55,745 nt of DNA from Campylobacter concisus (GTDB lineage: Bacteria; Campylobacterota; Campylobacteria; Campylobacterales; Campylobacteraceae). The notes under the pieces were generated by a model that worked only from the letters and a program-made list of their open reading frames with translations, was not told where the DNA came from and did no database searches. Below are positions 46,082 through 54,617 of this stretch, in pieces (the first letter of the stretch is position 1; every line of letters starts with the position of its first letter). The position numbers and the translations under genes are program-made. Where the stretch lies: NCBI RefSeq assembly GCF_002913225.1, contig NZ_PPAW01000012.1:1-55745 (forward strand). The letters are read 5' to 3'.

Positions 46082-47364
46082 GAATTTATCCACTAGAAAA
46101 AAGTCTAAATTTAACCATCGATGACATCGCGGCTGATAAGTCTATCTCACATCGATGTGCGATGTTTTCGCTTTTAAGCGACAAGCCATCTCGCGTTAGA
46201 AACTACCTAAGAGCAGGCGATACGCTAAATACCTTAAAGATCGTTGGGCTCTTAGGTGCAAATGTCGAAGATAACGGCGCTGAAATAACGATCACTCCGC
46301 CACAAAAGATAAAAGAGCCAAAAGAAATTTTGGAGTGTGGCAACTCTGGCACGGCGATGAGGCTTTTTATGGGGTTACTAGCCGTACAGGATGGTTTTTT
46401 TGTGCTAAGTGGCGATAAATACTTAAATTCTCGTCCGATGGCTAGAATAGCAAAGCCTCTAAATGATATGGGTGCAAAGATAGATGGTGCAAACAACGCA
46501 AACAACGCTCCTCTTTGCATAAGAGGGACTAAATTTGAAAGATTTAGTTTTGATAGCAAGATCGCCTCAGCTCAGGTAAAAAGCGCGCTCTTGCTAGCGG
46601 CTCTTTATTCAAATGGCTGCAAATTTAGCGAGCCAGAGCTAAGCAGAGACCACACTGAGCGTATGCTTGCAGGCATGGGAGCTAATATAAAGCGTGACGG
46701 CCTAGAGATCACGCTAGAGCCTATGAAAGGCCCACTTGCACCACTTGACATAGACGTGCCAAATGACCCAAGCTCGGCATTTTTCTTCGCAGTCGCAGCT
46801 TTAATCATCCCAAATTCGCATATCATTTTAAAAAATATCTTGTTAAATAAAACTCGTATCGAAGCTTACAGAGTTTTAGAAAAAATGGGCGCTGAGATAA
46901 AATTTCACAAAACCTCAAGCAAATATGAAGATATCGGCGATATTGAAGTCAAGTACTCGCCAAATTTAAAAGGTGTAGAGGTTAGTGAAAATATCTCGTG
47001 GCTCATCGACGAAGCCCCAGCTTTAGCCATCGCATTTGCCTGCGCTAAGGGTCAAAGCAAGCTAACAAATGCAAAAGAGCTTCGCGTAAAAGAGAGCGAC
47101 AGGATAGCTGTCACGATAAATGCGCTAAAGCAGTGCGGTGTCGATGCTAGTGAGCTTGAAGATGGATTTATTATAAATGGCTCTGAGGCAAAATTTGCCA
47201 CGATAGATAGCCATGGAGATCACAGGATCGCCATGAGCTTTGCCATACTTGGACTAAAATGTGGCATGCAGATAGAAAAGAGTGAATTTATCGCTACTTC
47301 GTTTCCAAATTTTGCTGAGATTTTAAAGAAAATGGGAGCTAGAGTTGAAGATCGAGCTTGCTAG
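46078..47364 (+). CDS. aroA: 3-phosphoshikimate 1-carboxyvinyltransferase (EPSP synthase)
   Basis: 428 residues. Sixth step of the shikimate pathway. DKSISHR near 20-26, NSGTAMRLFMGLLA near 88-101, SRPMARI near 121 and the C-terminal GDHRIAMSFA near 380-389 are conserved. Together with tyrA and pheST in this window it is part of aromatic amino-acid supply and use. It overlaps ispH by 20 nt. Confidence 0.96.
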   Translation: MRIYPLEKSLNLTIDDIAADKSISHRCAMFSLLSDKPSRVRNYLRAGDTLNTLKIVGLLGANVEDNGAEITITPPQKIKEPKEILECGNSGTAMRLFMGLLAVQDGFFVLSGDKYLNSRPMARIAKPLNDMGAKIDGANNANNAPLCIRGTKFERFSFDSKIASAQVKSALLLAALYSNGCKFSEPELSRDHTERMLAGMGANIKRDGLEITLEPMKGPLAPLDIDVPNDPSSAFFFAVAALIIPNSHIILKNILLNKTRIEAYRVLEKMGAEIKFHKTSSKYEDIGDIEVKYSPNLKGVEVSENISWLIDEAPALAIAFACAKGQSKLTNAKELRVKESDRIAVTINALKQCGVDASELEDGFIINGSEAKFATIDSHGDHRIAMSFAILGLKCGMQIEKSEFIATSFPNFAEILKKMGARVEDRAC

Positions 47365-48169
47365 TAGTTATGGATTTTGCTTTGGCGTAAAAAGGGCGAT
47401 AAAGATAGCTGAAAACGCTGGAGATGCCGCAACTATCGGTCCGCTCATACATAATAATGAAGAGATAAACAGGCTTGAGAAAAACTACAATGTAAAGACG
47501 CTTGAGGGCATAGACGAGCTAAAAGATGAGAAAAAGGCGATCATCCGCACTCATGGCATCACTAAAAACGACCTTGCGGAGCTAAAAAAAACTGATATAA
47601 AAGTGATCGACGCAACTTGTCCGTTTGTGACAAAGCCACAACAAATTTGTGAAAAAATGAGCGAAGAGGGCTATGATGTAGTGATCTTTGGCGACATGCA
47701 CCACCCAGAGGTAAAAGGGGTGAAGTCATATGCTAAGGGCAACGTCTATGTCGTGCTTGAAGAGAGCGAGCTAGAGGGCATTAAATTTAAGCAAAAGGTC
47801 GCGCTTGTCAGCCAAACGACTAGAAAAGTTGAGAAATTTATGCAGATCGCAAACTATCTCATGCTTCATGTAAAAGAGCTACGCGTTTTTAACACGATCT
47901 GCAACGCGACATTTGAAAACCAAGAGGCTGCTAAAAATTTAGCCAAACGAGCAGATGTGATGATAATCATCGGCGGAAAAAACAGCTCAAACACAAAACA
48001 ACTCTACCTAATATCTAAAAATTTCTGCAAAGATAGCTACCTAATAGAAAGCGAAGAAGAGCTTGATGGATCATGGTTTGAGGGCAAAAATTTGTGTGGT
48101 ATAAGTGCGGGGGCTAGCACACCTGACTGGATCATACAAAAAGTCGTTGATAGAATCAAAAAAGTATAA
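47345..48169 (+). CDS. ispH: 4-hydroxy-3-methylbut-2-enyl diphosphate reductase
   Basis: 274 residues. Last step of the MEP isoprenoid pathway, using a [4Fe-4S] cluster. The three cluster cysteines are C12 (GFCFGVKRA), C92 (DATCPFV) and C186 (NTICNAT); HHPEVKG near 119 and TTRKVEKF near 158 are also conserved. TTG start inside the end of aroA, the only option giving the family N-terminus. Confidence 0.96.
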   Translation: MKIELASSYGFCFGVKRAIKIAENAGDAATIGPLIHNNEEINRLEKNYNVKTLEGIDELKDEKKAIIRTHGITKNDLAELKKTDIKVIDATCPFVTKPQQICEKMSEEGYDVVIFGDMHHPEVKGVKSYAKGNVYVVLEESELEGIKFKQKVALVSQTTRKVEKFMQIANYLMLHVKELRVFNTICNATFENQEAAKNLAKRADVMIIIGGKNSSNTKQLYLISKNFCKDSYLIESEEELDGSWFEGKNLCGISAGASTPDWIIQKVVDRIKKV

Positions 48170-48198
48170 AATTTATCCTAGCTAAAGCCACAATTAAC

Positions 48199-48204
48199 TA
48201 TAAT
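48199..48204 (+). promoter_or_regulatory. Candidate -10 box for rpsA
   Basis: TATAAT in the 80-nt spacer before rpsA, 45 nt before the ATG. A second candidate, TGG-CATAAT at 48223-48231, is nearer. A GCCAAT / ATTGGC inverted repeat (48207-48212 and 48221-48226) lies between. Confidence 0.45.
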
Positions 48205-48249
48205 AAGCCAATTTGCCTCTATTGGCATAATAAAATTTAAAGGATCAAG

Positions 48250-49926
48250 ATGGCTGTGAACAAAAGTGTTCAATTAGGAAAAGCAAAAGACGAAGATATC
48301 GAAGATATCGATTTTGCTGCGATGTTAGAGGAGTCTTTTAAAAAGACTGAAGAAGATAGTGACGCAAAGATCGTCAGTATCAATGGTGATGAGGTTTTAA
48401 TTGACGTTGGCAAGAAGTCAGAAGGCATTTTAAATGTTTCTGAGATCACTGACGCAAACGGCAACCTGACGCATAAAGTTGGTGATACGATCAAAGTTGT
48501 AATAACTGGATCAAGAAATGGAAGACCTATAGTGTCGCACAAAAAAGCACTTAGAAAAGAGAAAGTTAAAGCTTTCATCGAAGCTTACGATCCTGAAAAT
48601 TCTGGCGAAATCGACGTAAAAGTAGTTGGAAAAAATAAAGGTGGTTTTATCACTCAAGACGCAAATGGCGTAGAATTTTTCTTACCAAGAACGCACAGCG
48701 GATTTAAAAACGCTGAGGGCGTAGTTGGAAAATCATACAAAGTAAGAGTTATAAAAGTTGATAAAGAAGAGAACAGCATCGTTGTCTCAAGAAAGAAAAT
48801 TTTAGATGACGACCGCAAAAAACGCAAAGAAGCTCTATCAAACATAGTAGAAAACGATAGCGTTATAGAGGGCACAGTTAAGAAAATCACAACTTATGGT
48901 ATGTTTGTTGATGTTGGCGGTGTAGACGGACTTGTGCATTACAGCGAAATAAGTTACAAGGGTCCGGTAAATCCTAGCTCACTATACAAAGAAGGCGATA
49001 AAGTTTTAGTTAAAGTTATCAGCTATGACAACGAAAAACGCCACCTATCTCTATCTATCAAGGCAGCTACTCCAGATCCTTGGGAAGAGATCATAAGCGA
49101 CGGCCTAGAAGTTGGCGACACTATAAAAGTAACAGTTAGCAATATAGAGCCTTATGGTGCATTTGTCGATCTTGGAAATGATATTGAAGGATTTTTACAT
49201 ATATCTGAAATTTCATGGGACAAAAATATCAAAAATCCAAAAGATCACATCAGCGAAGGTCAAGAGATCGATGTTGAGGTTATCGAAATAGACGCAAAAG
49301 GACACCGTTTAAGAGTGAGCCTTAAAAATTTACTTCCAAAGCCATTTGATGAATTTAAAGCTAAATTTAAAGAGGGTGACGTAGTAAAAGGCGTTGTAAC
49401 AACTATCACAAATTTCGGTGCATTTGTTAGAGTAGGCTGCGTTGAGGGCTTGCTACACAACGAAGATGCATCTTGGGATAGAAACTACAAATGCAAAGAT
49501 ATGTTCAAAGCTGGCGACGAGCTTGAGGTAAAAATCATCAAAATTGACAGCGCTGAGCAAAAAATTTCTCTAAGCCTAAAAGATCTAAAACAAAGTCCAG
49601 TTCAGGCATTTGCTAATAAATTTAGTGTAGGCGACATCGTAAAAGGAACGATCCGTGACATTAAAGAGTTTGGCGTATTTGTTGAGCTTGGTGATAATGT
49701 CGATGCGCTAATCCGCAAAGAAGATCTAGGTAGCGTAGATGCTAGCACGTTAAAGATCGGCGATGAGATCGAGGCTGCTATCGCATTTATCGATGAGAAG
49801 AAAAACAGAATTCGCCTAAGCATACGCCGTTTAGCAAAACAAAAAGAGCGTGAAGTGTTAAATGAGATCAATGACAACGACGACAAAGTAACACTTGGCG
49901 ACATCATAAAAGAACAATTACGCTAG
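48250..49926 (+). CDS. rpsA: 30S ribosomal protein S1
   Basis: 558 residues with six S1 repeats, the normal number. S1 holds mRNA on the 30S subunit. Four C-terminal repeats are clear from their core motifs, TYGMFVDVGGVDGLVHYSEI near 215, PYGAFVDLGNDIEGFLHIS near 300, NFGAFVRVGCVEGLLHNED near 390 and EFGVFVELGDNVDALIRKED near 475; the two N-terminal ones are diverged, as usual. Leads the run rpsA-hypothetical-serA. Confidence 0.96.
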   Translation: MAVNKSVQLGKAKDEDIEDIDFAAMLEESFKKTEEDSDAKIVSINGDEVLIDVGKKSEGILNVSEITDANGNLTHKVGDTIKVVITGSRNGRPIVSHKKALRKEKVKAFIEAYDPENSGEIDVKVVGKNKGGFITQDANGVEFFLPRTHSGFKNAEGVVGKSYKVRVIKVDKEENSIVVSRKKILDDDRKKRKEALSNIVENDSVIEGTVKKITTYGMFVDVGGVDGLVHYSEISYKGPVNPSSLYKEGDKVLVKVISYDNEKRHLSLSIKAATPDPWEEIISDGLEVGDTIKVTVSNIEPYGAFVDLGNDIEGFLHISEISWDKNIKNPKDHISEGQEIDVEVIEIDAKGHRLRVSLKNLLPKPFDEFKAKFKEGDVVKGVVTTITNFGAFVRVGCVEGLLHNEDASWDRNYKCKDMFKAGDELEVKIIKIDSAEQKISLSLKDLKQSPVQAFANKFSVGDIVKGTIRDIKEFGVFVELGDNVDALIRKEDLGSVDASTLKIGDEIEAAIAFIDEKKNRIRLSIRRLAKQKEREVLNEINDNDDKVTLGDIIKEQLR

Positions 49927-49931
49927 TATAA

Positions 49932-50414
49932 ATGGGCAGACGCACGCTTTTATCAGTAGTTGTTCTGCTCTTTGTGATATTAGGTTTGGTTGGAATTTAT
50001 CTTGTTAAATTTGCAAGTGTAAATTTCAGCCAGATCCCAGAAAACAATATAACAAACGAGCAAAATATAACCAAAAACACAGCCGGCAGTGAAAACTGGA
50101 TCAACGAGCTGGCAACTATTAAGAAAAAAGATTACGTATTGCCTGTAAATGAAATTTTTATAGAATACAACCGACCTAAGATAGAAAAGCCAAAGATCAC
50201 AGCATACGAACTTTTGATAGATAAAAACGATATCTACTCTATGTTCTGTTTGATGCAGACTTTGCGAAGTAGCGAGGTTGATTTCACTGTTGTAAAGGAC
50301 GGCGCCAAAAGCCAGATCTTTTTAAATACTCAAGACTCAAAGTTGCTTCAAAATATCATACTGCAGCTAAGAGTTTACGACATCCACTCAAGTGTAAGAG
50401 AGGTAAAATTATGA
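49932..50414 (+). CDS. Conserved single-anchor periplasmic protein of unknown function
   Basis: 160 residues. An N-terminal membrane anchor (about 6-28) is followed by a polar Asn/Thr-rich linker and a small alpha/beta domain (90-160). I do not recognise the fold with confidence; the end (SKLLQNIILQLRVYDIHSSV) has some likeness to SPOR-type ends, which is not enough for a call. It sits 5 nt after rpsA and overlaps serA by 4 nt, a place kept in C. jejuni (Cj0892c, from memory). Confidence 0.75.
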   Translation: MGRRTLLSVVVLLFVILGLVGIYLVKFASVNFSQIPENNITNEQNITKNTAGSENWINELATIKKKDYVLPVNEIFIEYNRPKIEKPKITAYELLIDKNDIYSMFCLMQTLRSSEVDFTVVKDGAKSQIFLNTQDSKLLQNIILQLRVYDIHSSVREVKL

Positions 50415-51988
50415 AAACTATCATTGTTTGCGACGCAATACACCCAGTAGGTTTTGAGCTTTTAAAAAAAGAGCAAGATATAAATATAATAGACGCAGTT
50501 AATACCCCAAAAGACGAGCTTTTAAAAATTTTAGGTGAGGCCGATGTAGTGATCACTAGAAGCTCGACTGAGGTAAATGAGGACTTTTTAAATTCTGGCA
50601 AAAAGCTAAAAGCTATCGTTAGAGCCGGTGTTGGCGTGGATAACGTTGATATAGATGGCTGTTCAAGAAGAGGCATCATTGCTATGAATGTCCCGACTGC
50701 AAACACTATCGCAGCGGTTGAGCTAACTATGGCTCACATGCTAGCGGCTGCAAGATCGCTCGAGTACGCTCACAACGACCTAAAGCTAGATAGAATTTGG
50801 AAGCGTGAGAAGTGGTATGGAGTTGAGCTATTTAAGAAAAAGCTTGGCGTGATCGGCTTTGGTAATATCGGCTCAAGAGTGGCAGCACGCGCAAAAGCTT
50901 TTGGCATGGATATCATCGCATACGATCCATACATCGATCCATCTAAGGTCATCGATATGGGCGGCACTTATACTAAAAATTTTGATGACATCTTGGCATG
51001 TGACTTCATCACGATCCACACTCCAAAGACCAAAGAGACAACCGATATGATCGGCGCTAAAGAGATAGCAAAGATGAAAGATGGCGTAAGACTTATAAAC
51101 TGCGCTAGGGGCGGCCTTTATAACGAAGAGGCGCTTTATGAGGGGCTAAAAAGCGGCAAGGTGGCTTTTGCTGGTATCGATGTTTTCACAAAAGAGCCAG
51201 CAACAAGTCATCCGCTTCTTGATCTAAATAATGTAAGCGTCACGCCACATCTTGGGGCAAATACCCTTGAGTCGCAGCGCAACATCGCAGTAGAGGCAGT
51301 CGAGCAAGCTATCTTGGCAGCACGCGGCATAAGCTATCCAAACGCTCTAAATTTACCGATCAAAACAGAAGATCTACCGCCGTTTGTTGAGCCTTATATT
51401 GATCTTACAAGCAAGATGGCATTTCTTGCAGCTCAGATAAACAAAAGTGCCATCAAGGCTATTCGTATAGAGACTCACGGGCAGATTAGCGAATATGCAA
51501 ACTCACTGCTAACATTTGCCATAGTGGGCGCTCTAAAAGAGAGTCTTGGCGATGCGATAAACTATGTAAATGCTAAATTTTTATGCGACGAAAAAGGCAT
51601 AACTACTGAAACTAGCACAGGTGGAGATAGTATCTTTAAAAATAAGATCACGGTTCGTCTTACTACTGAAAATGGCATTGTAAGCGTTGGCGGCACGGTG
51701 TTTGGTGAAAATCAACAACGCATCGTAACCGTCAATGGCTTTAAGACTGACTTCAAGCCAAAAGGTAAGATGATCATCTTCAAAAACCACGATGTACCGG
51801 GCGTTATTGCTCAGATCAGTAAAATTTTGGCTGATGAGAAGATAAACATCGCAGACTTCCGTCTTGGCAGAGATGAGCACGGCATGGCGCTTGCGGTCAT
51901 CTTGGTCGATGAACATATAAAAACAGAAACGCTAGAGAGATTAAACGCACTTGAAGCTTGTGTTTGGGCTCAATACGCAGTTATATAA
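50411..51988 (+). CDS. serA: D-3-phosphoglycerate dehydrogenase
   Basis: 525 residues, the long form. First step of serine synthesis. Substrate domain with VGVDNVD near 76, NAD loop LGVIGFGNIGSRVAARA near 146-162, catalytic H in TPHLGANT near 280, an intervening domain (about 320-450) and a C-terminal ACT domain (455-525) that usually senses serine. ATGA overlap with the upstream gene. Confidence 0.96.
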   Translation: MKTIIVCDAIHPVGFELLKKEQDINIIDAVNTPKDELLKILGEADVVITRSSTEVNEDFLNSGKKLKAIVRAGVGVDNVDIDGCSRRGIIAMNVPTANTIAAVELTMAHMLAAARSLEYAHNDLKLDRIWKREKWYGVELFKKKLGVIGFGNIGSRVAARAKAFGMDIIAYDPYIDPSKVIDMGGTYTKNFDDILACDFITIHTPKTKETTDMIGAKEIAKMKDGVRLINCARGGLYNEEALYEGLKSGKVAFAGIDVFTKEPATSHPLLDLNNVSVTPHLGANTLESQRNIAVEAVEQAILAARGISYPNALNLPIKTEDLPPFVEPYIDLTSKMAFLAAQINKSAIKAIRIETHGQISEYANSLLTFAIVGALKESLGDAINYVNAKFLCDEKGITTETSTGGDSIFKNKITVRLTTENGIVSVGGTVFGENQQRIVTVNGFKTDFKPKGKMIIFKNHDVPGVIAQISKILADEKINIADFRLGRDEHGMALAVILVDEHIKTETLERLNALEACVWAQYAVI

Positions 51989-52009
51989 CAAATTACGAAA
52001 GGATAAAAA

Positions 52010-52576
52010 ATGGCTTCATATTCAATGGGCGATCTAAAAAAGGGACTAAAGATCGAGATCGATGGCGTTCCTTATAAAATCGTAGAATATCAACACGTTA
52101 AGCCGGGCAAGGGTGCAGCTTTTGTTCGTGCAAAGATCAAATCTTTTGTCGATGGAAAGGTTCTTGAAAAGACTTTTCACGCAGGTGACAAGTGCGAGCA
52201 GCCGCATCTTGAAGAGAAAGAGATGCAGTATCTCTATGACGACGGCGAGTTTTGCCAGTTTATGGACACGGCTACTTACGAGCAAGTTGCGATCAGCGAT
52301 GAGGATGTGGGCGATGTTAAAAAATGGATGATCGATGGTATGATGGTTGAAATTTTATTTCACAACGGCAATGCTATCGGCGTTGAAGTGCCACAAGTAG
52401 TCGAGCTAAAGATAGTTGAAACTCCACCAAATTTCAAGGGCGATACACAAGGTGGCAAAAAGCCAGCTACCCTTGAGAGTGGCGCGGTAGTTCAGATACC
52501 ATTTCACGTACTAGAAGGCGAGGTCATCCGCGTTGATACAGTTCGTGGCGAGTACATCGAGCGCGCAAATAAATAA
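52010..52576 (+). CDS. efp: Elongation factor P
   Basis: 188 residues with three beta-barrel domains. EF-P relieves stalling at polyproline. The modified-lysine loop reads KPGKGAAF with K34, the type lysylated by EpmA in other bacteria; no modifying enzyme is in this window. [13 protein letters not shown] is the C-terminal signature. GAAAGGATAAAAA before the ATG. It follows serA by 21 nt. Confidence 0.96.
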   Translation: MASYSMGDLKKGLKIEIDGVPYKIVEYQHVKPGKGAAFVRAKIKSFVDGKVLEKTFHAGDKCEQPHLEEKEMQYLYDDGEFCQFMDTATYEQVAISDEDVGDVKKWMIDGMMVEILFHNGNAIGVEVPQVVELKIVETPPNFKGDTQGGKKPATLESGAVVQIPFHVLEGEVIRVDTVRGEYIERANK

Positions 52577-52600
52577 CCATACATTTGGCACGTTAAATTT

Positions 52601-53212
52601 ATGAAAGAGGAATTTGACGAGCTCATTGCTCTGCTAAAGCCGCTATTTAAGGATAATGGCTTTAGTAAGAGCGCTTTAAATTTCTACAAAAATACCCCAA
52701 ATTTTATCTATGTTGTAAATTTTCAAAAAAGTAGTGGCAATAGCTTAGAGCGCACGAGATTTTATATAAATTGCGGCATTTACGCCCCTTTTATAGAGGC
52801 TACTCTTGGCAAAGAAGCGCTTAGCAAGCCAAAAGAGTATGAGTGCCATTTTAGAGCTAGAGCACATGAAATCACTCGCACAGTTGCTTCACACTACGAG
52901 ATAGAGCCAGATAGTGACATGGCTAAAATTTATGAAAATGTAGCAAATGATCTTGGTTTTGTTTTTAAATTTTTTGAGCAAAATAGCTCTGAAGCAAATT
53001 TAATAGAATTAATGCTTGAACAAAATGGCCTTGCAGCGATAAATCAGCTCTACGAATATCTTTTGATAAAAGATAAAAGTGAAATTTTGATCTCTCATGC
53101 CAAAAGGCTCTTCGCAAAGCATGGCAGTGAAGCAAGGTGGAGTAAATTTCAAAACCATATAAATGAGCTACTTAAAAAATTTAAAAAAGACGAGATAAAT
53201 TTTAAAGAGTAA
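52601..53212 (+). CDS. DUF4304-like protein of unknown function
   Basis: 203 residues, soluble. LLKPLFKDNGFSKSALNFYK near 11-30, YVVNFQKSSGN near 37-47 and FYINCGIY near 54-61 resemble the DUF4304 family, whose function is unknown. The second half is helical and less conserved. It starts 24 nt after efp with AGAGG-like spacing and may be co-transcribed. Converges on the SelW gene. Confidence 0.7.
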   Translation: MKEEFDELIALLKPLFKDNGFSKSALNFYKNTPNFIYVVNFQKSSGNSLERTRFYINCGIYAPFIEATLGKEALSKPKEYECHFRARAHEITRTVASHYEIEPDSDMAKIYENVANDLGFVFKFFEQNSSEANLIELMLEQNGLAAINQLYEYLLIKDKSEILISHAKRLFAKHGSEARWSKFQNHINELLKKFKKDEINFKE

Positions 53213-53256
53213 ATTTGATGGAAGAACGAGGCAGTTGCCTGCCCCGCTAGTTAGCA

Positions 53257-53514
53257 TTAAGCCGACTTTTCTTTGAGATATTTGTTTATAAGAGTTGTGA
53301 TCTCTTCGCCGTGTGGGAACCTTGACTCATCGTTTCCGATGCGATCCTTTTTAGAAAAGATAACGTTTCCGTCAACCTCGACGATGAAATTTCCACCATC
53401 TCCTACAACCAACTCGACTCTTGCATCACTAAAGTTCGCTTTTATTTCATCTTCTACACGAGAAGCTACCGGACGATAGTTTCAAGAGTTGCAGTAAATA
53501 ATTTTTACTTGCAT
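53257..53514 (-). CDS. SelW/Rdx-family selenoprotein with in-frame UGA (Sec) codon
   Basis: 85 residues if UGA 53484-53482 is read as selenocysteine. The protein starts MQVKIIYCNSU, the CxxU redox motif of the Rdx (SelW) family at C8/U11, and goes on without stops through RPVASRVEDEIKA, VELVVGDGGNFIVEVDG, FPHGEEITTLINKYL to TAA. Directly after UGA the RNA can fold as GAA-A-CUAUC-GUCC-GGUAG-C-UUC, a bacterial SECIS-like hairpin. AAAGGA precedes the ATG. Rdx proteins are thiol/selenol redox factors of uncertain partner. A standard caller would miss or truncate this gene. Confidence 0.88.
53458..53481 (-). promoter_or_regulatory. SECIS-like hairpin after the UGA codon
   Basis: Five-pair upper stem CTATC/GGTAG with a GUCC loop, an A-C mismatch, then a lower stem of GAA/UUC that includes the UGA itself. 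Position immediately 3' of UGA fits bacterial SelB-dependent recoding elements; loop sequences vary among species. Confidence 0.65.
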
Positions 53515-53595
53515 GCTCTGTCCTTTCTTGTGAAATAAGCTTTGATTATATAAAATTTATCCTAACAAACAGATAACACGATAAAGGACGATTTT

Positions 53596-54147
53596 ATGAA
53601 AAAGGTAGCCGTAATCCTAGCTGATGGTTTTGAGGAGATCGAGGCGCTAACCTCCGTCGATGTTTTACGCAGAGCAGGCGCGATAGCATCTATCGCTAGC
53701 TTGAAGGACGCGCAGATCAGAGGTGCTCACAATATAAATGTAAAAGCTGATGTCACACTTCGTGAGGTGGAGGAGCTAGGTTATGATGCGATCGTGCTTC
53801 CAGGAGGTCTGCCTGGTGCAGAAAATCTTGCAAATGACGCCAAACTAAGAGAAATTTTGCAAGCATTTGATAAAGAGAGCAAGCTAATTTGTGCCATTTG
53901 TGCCGCTCCTATGGTGCTTGAGCGAGCTGGGGTGCTAAAAGATAGCTTTGTTTGCTACCCTGGCTTTGAAGAAAATGTAAGAAGCGATAAAAGAGGCTAC
54001 GTAAGCGATAAAAACGTGCTAAAAGATCAAAACATCATAACTGGCAAGGGACCTGCTTTTTCTATGGAATTTGCACTTTTTATAGTGAAAAATCTGCTTG
54101 GCGAAGAGGCTTACCATAAAGTAAAAAATGATTTACTTTATAAATAG
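53596..54147 (+). CDS. DJ-1/PfpI family protein (YajL-like)
   Basis: 183 residues, the length of the DJ-1/YajL branch. LADGFEEIEALTSVDVLRRAG (9-28) includes the conserved glutamate near 14 and ICAAP has the nucleophile C102. Family members have been assigned stress-protection and deglycase roles that are debated; function here is open. It stands divergent from the SelW gene, and the pairing of two thiol/selenol redox-type genes is suggestive only. Confidence 0.9.
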   Translation: MKKVAVILADGFEEIEALTSVDVLRRAGAIASIASLKDAQIRGAHNINVKADVTLREVEELGYDAIVLPGGLPGAENLANDAKLREILQAFDKESKLICAICAAPMVLERAGVLKDSFVCYPGFEENVRSDKRGYVSDKNVLKDQNIITGKGPAFSMEFALFIVKNLLGEEAYHKVKNDLLYK

Positions 54148-54334
54148 TTTATAAAAAAATTGTAATTTTTTATTTAATTATTCTACTTAAACTTAAGGAT
54201 AAATTTTGTTTAGTGATAGATATTATAACACCTTGCTGTTGCGATTTGTTGCATTTAAGGATATTTTTTAAAAAATTGTAATATTTTTCTTGATTTTTAC
54301 ATCTTTTTGACGGAAATAAGCTATTATTTCTCTA

Positions 54335-54349
54335 ATCGATCAGATCGAT
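54335..54349. promoter_or_regulatory. Interrupted palindrome upstream of the RRM gene
   Basis: ATCGAT-CAG-ATCGAT, in the 23-37 nt before the GTG start, just past a TATTAT -10 candidate (54322-54327). It could be an operator or a 5'-end hairpin. Confidence 0.4.
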
Positions 54350-54371
54350 AATTTTTTTAAGGAATAATCCT

Positions 54372-54617
54372 GTGAATATTTATGTAGGAAATTTGTCGTA
54401 TAGAACGACAGAGGCAGAGTTGAAGGAAGCTTTTGCACAATTTGGTGAAGTAAAGCGCGCAAAGATCGTAAAAGATAGAGAGACAGACCGCTCAAAGGGC
54501 TTTGGCTTTGTTGAGATGGACGATGCGAACGAGGGCCAAAAGGCGATCGACGCACTAAATGAAAAAGAACTCGGCGGACGCACTTTAAGAGTAAATGAGG
54601 CTAGACCAAGAGATTAA
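54372..54617 (+). CDS. Small RRM RNA-binding protein
   Basis: 81 residues, a single RNA-recognition motif. RNP2 is IYVGNL (3-8) and RNP1 is KGFGFVEM (42-49), both with the aromatic residues that stack on RNA. Such single-RRM proteins occur in epsilonproteobacteria and cyanobacteria and may be cold-inducible; the RNA targets are unknown. GTG start with AAGGAA upstream. Its end overlaps the next gene by 23 nt. Confidence 0.92.
   Translation: MNIYVGNLSYRTTEAELKEAFAQFGEVKRAKIVKDRETDRSKGFGFVEMDDANEGQKAIDALNEKELGGRTLRVNEARPRD

Noticed and set aside
53230-53243. GGCAG/CTGCC hairpin between the DUF4304-like and SelW genes
   Set aside because: Only five pairs and no U-tract on either strand, so not called a terminator.
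53273-53479. 68-codon plus-strand frame over the SelW region
   Set aside because: It is the shadow of the minus-strand selenoprotein; no ribosome site and composition of a reverse strand.
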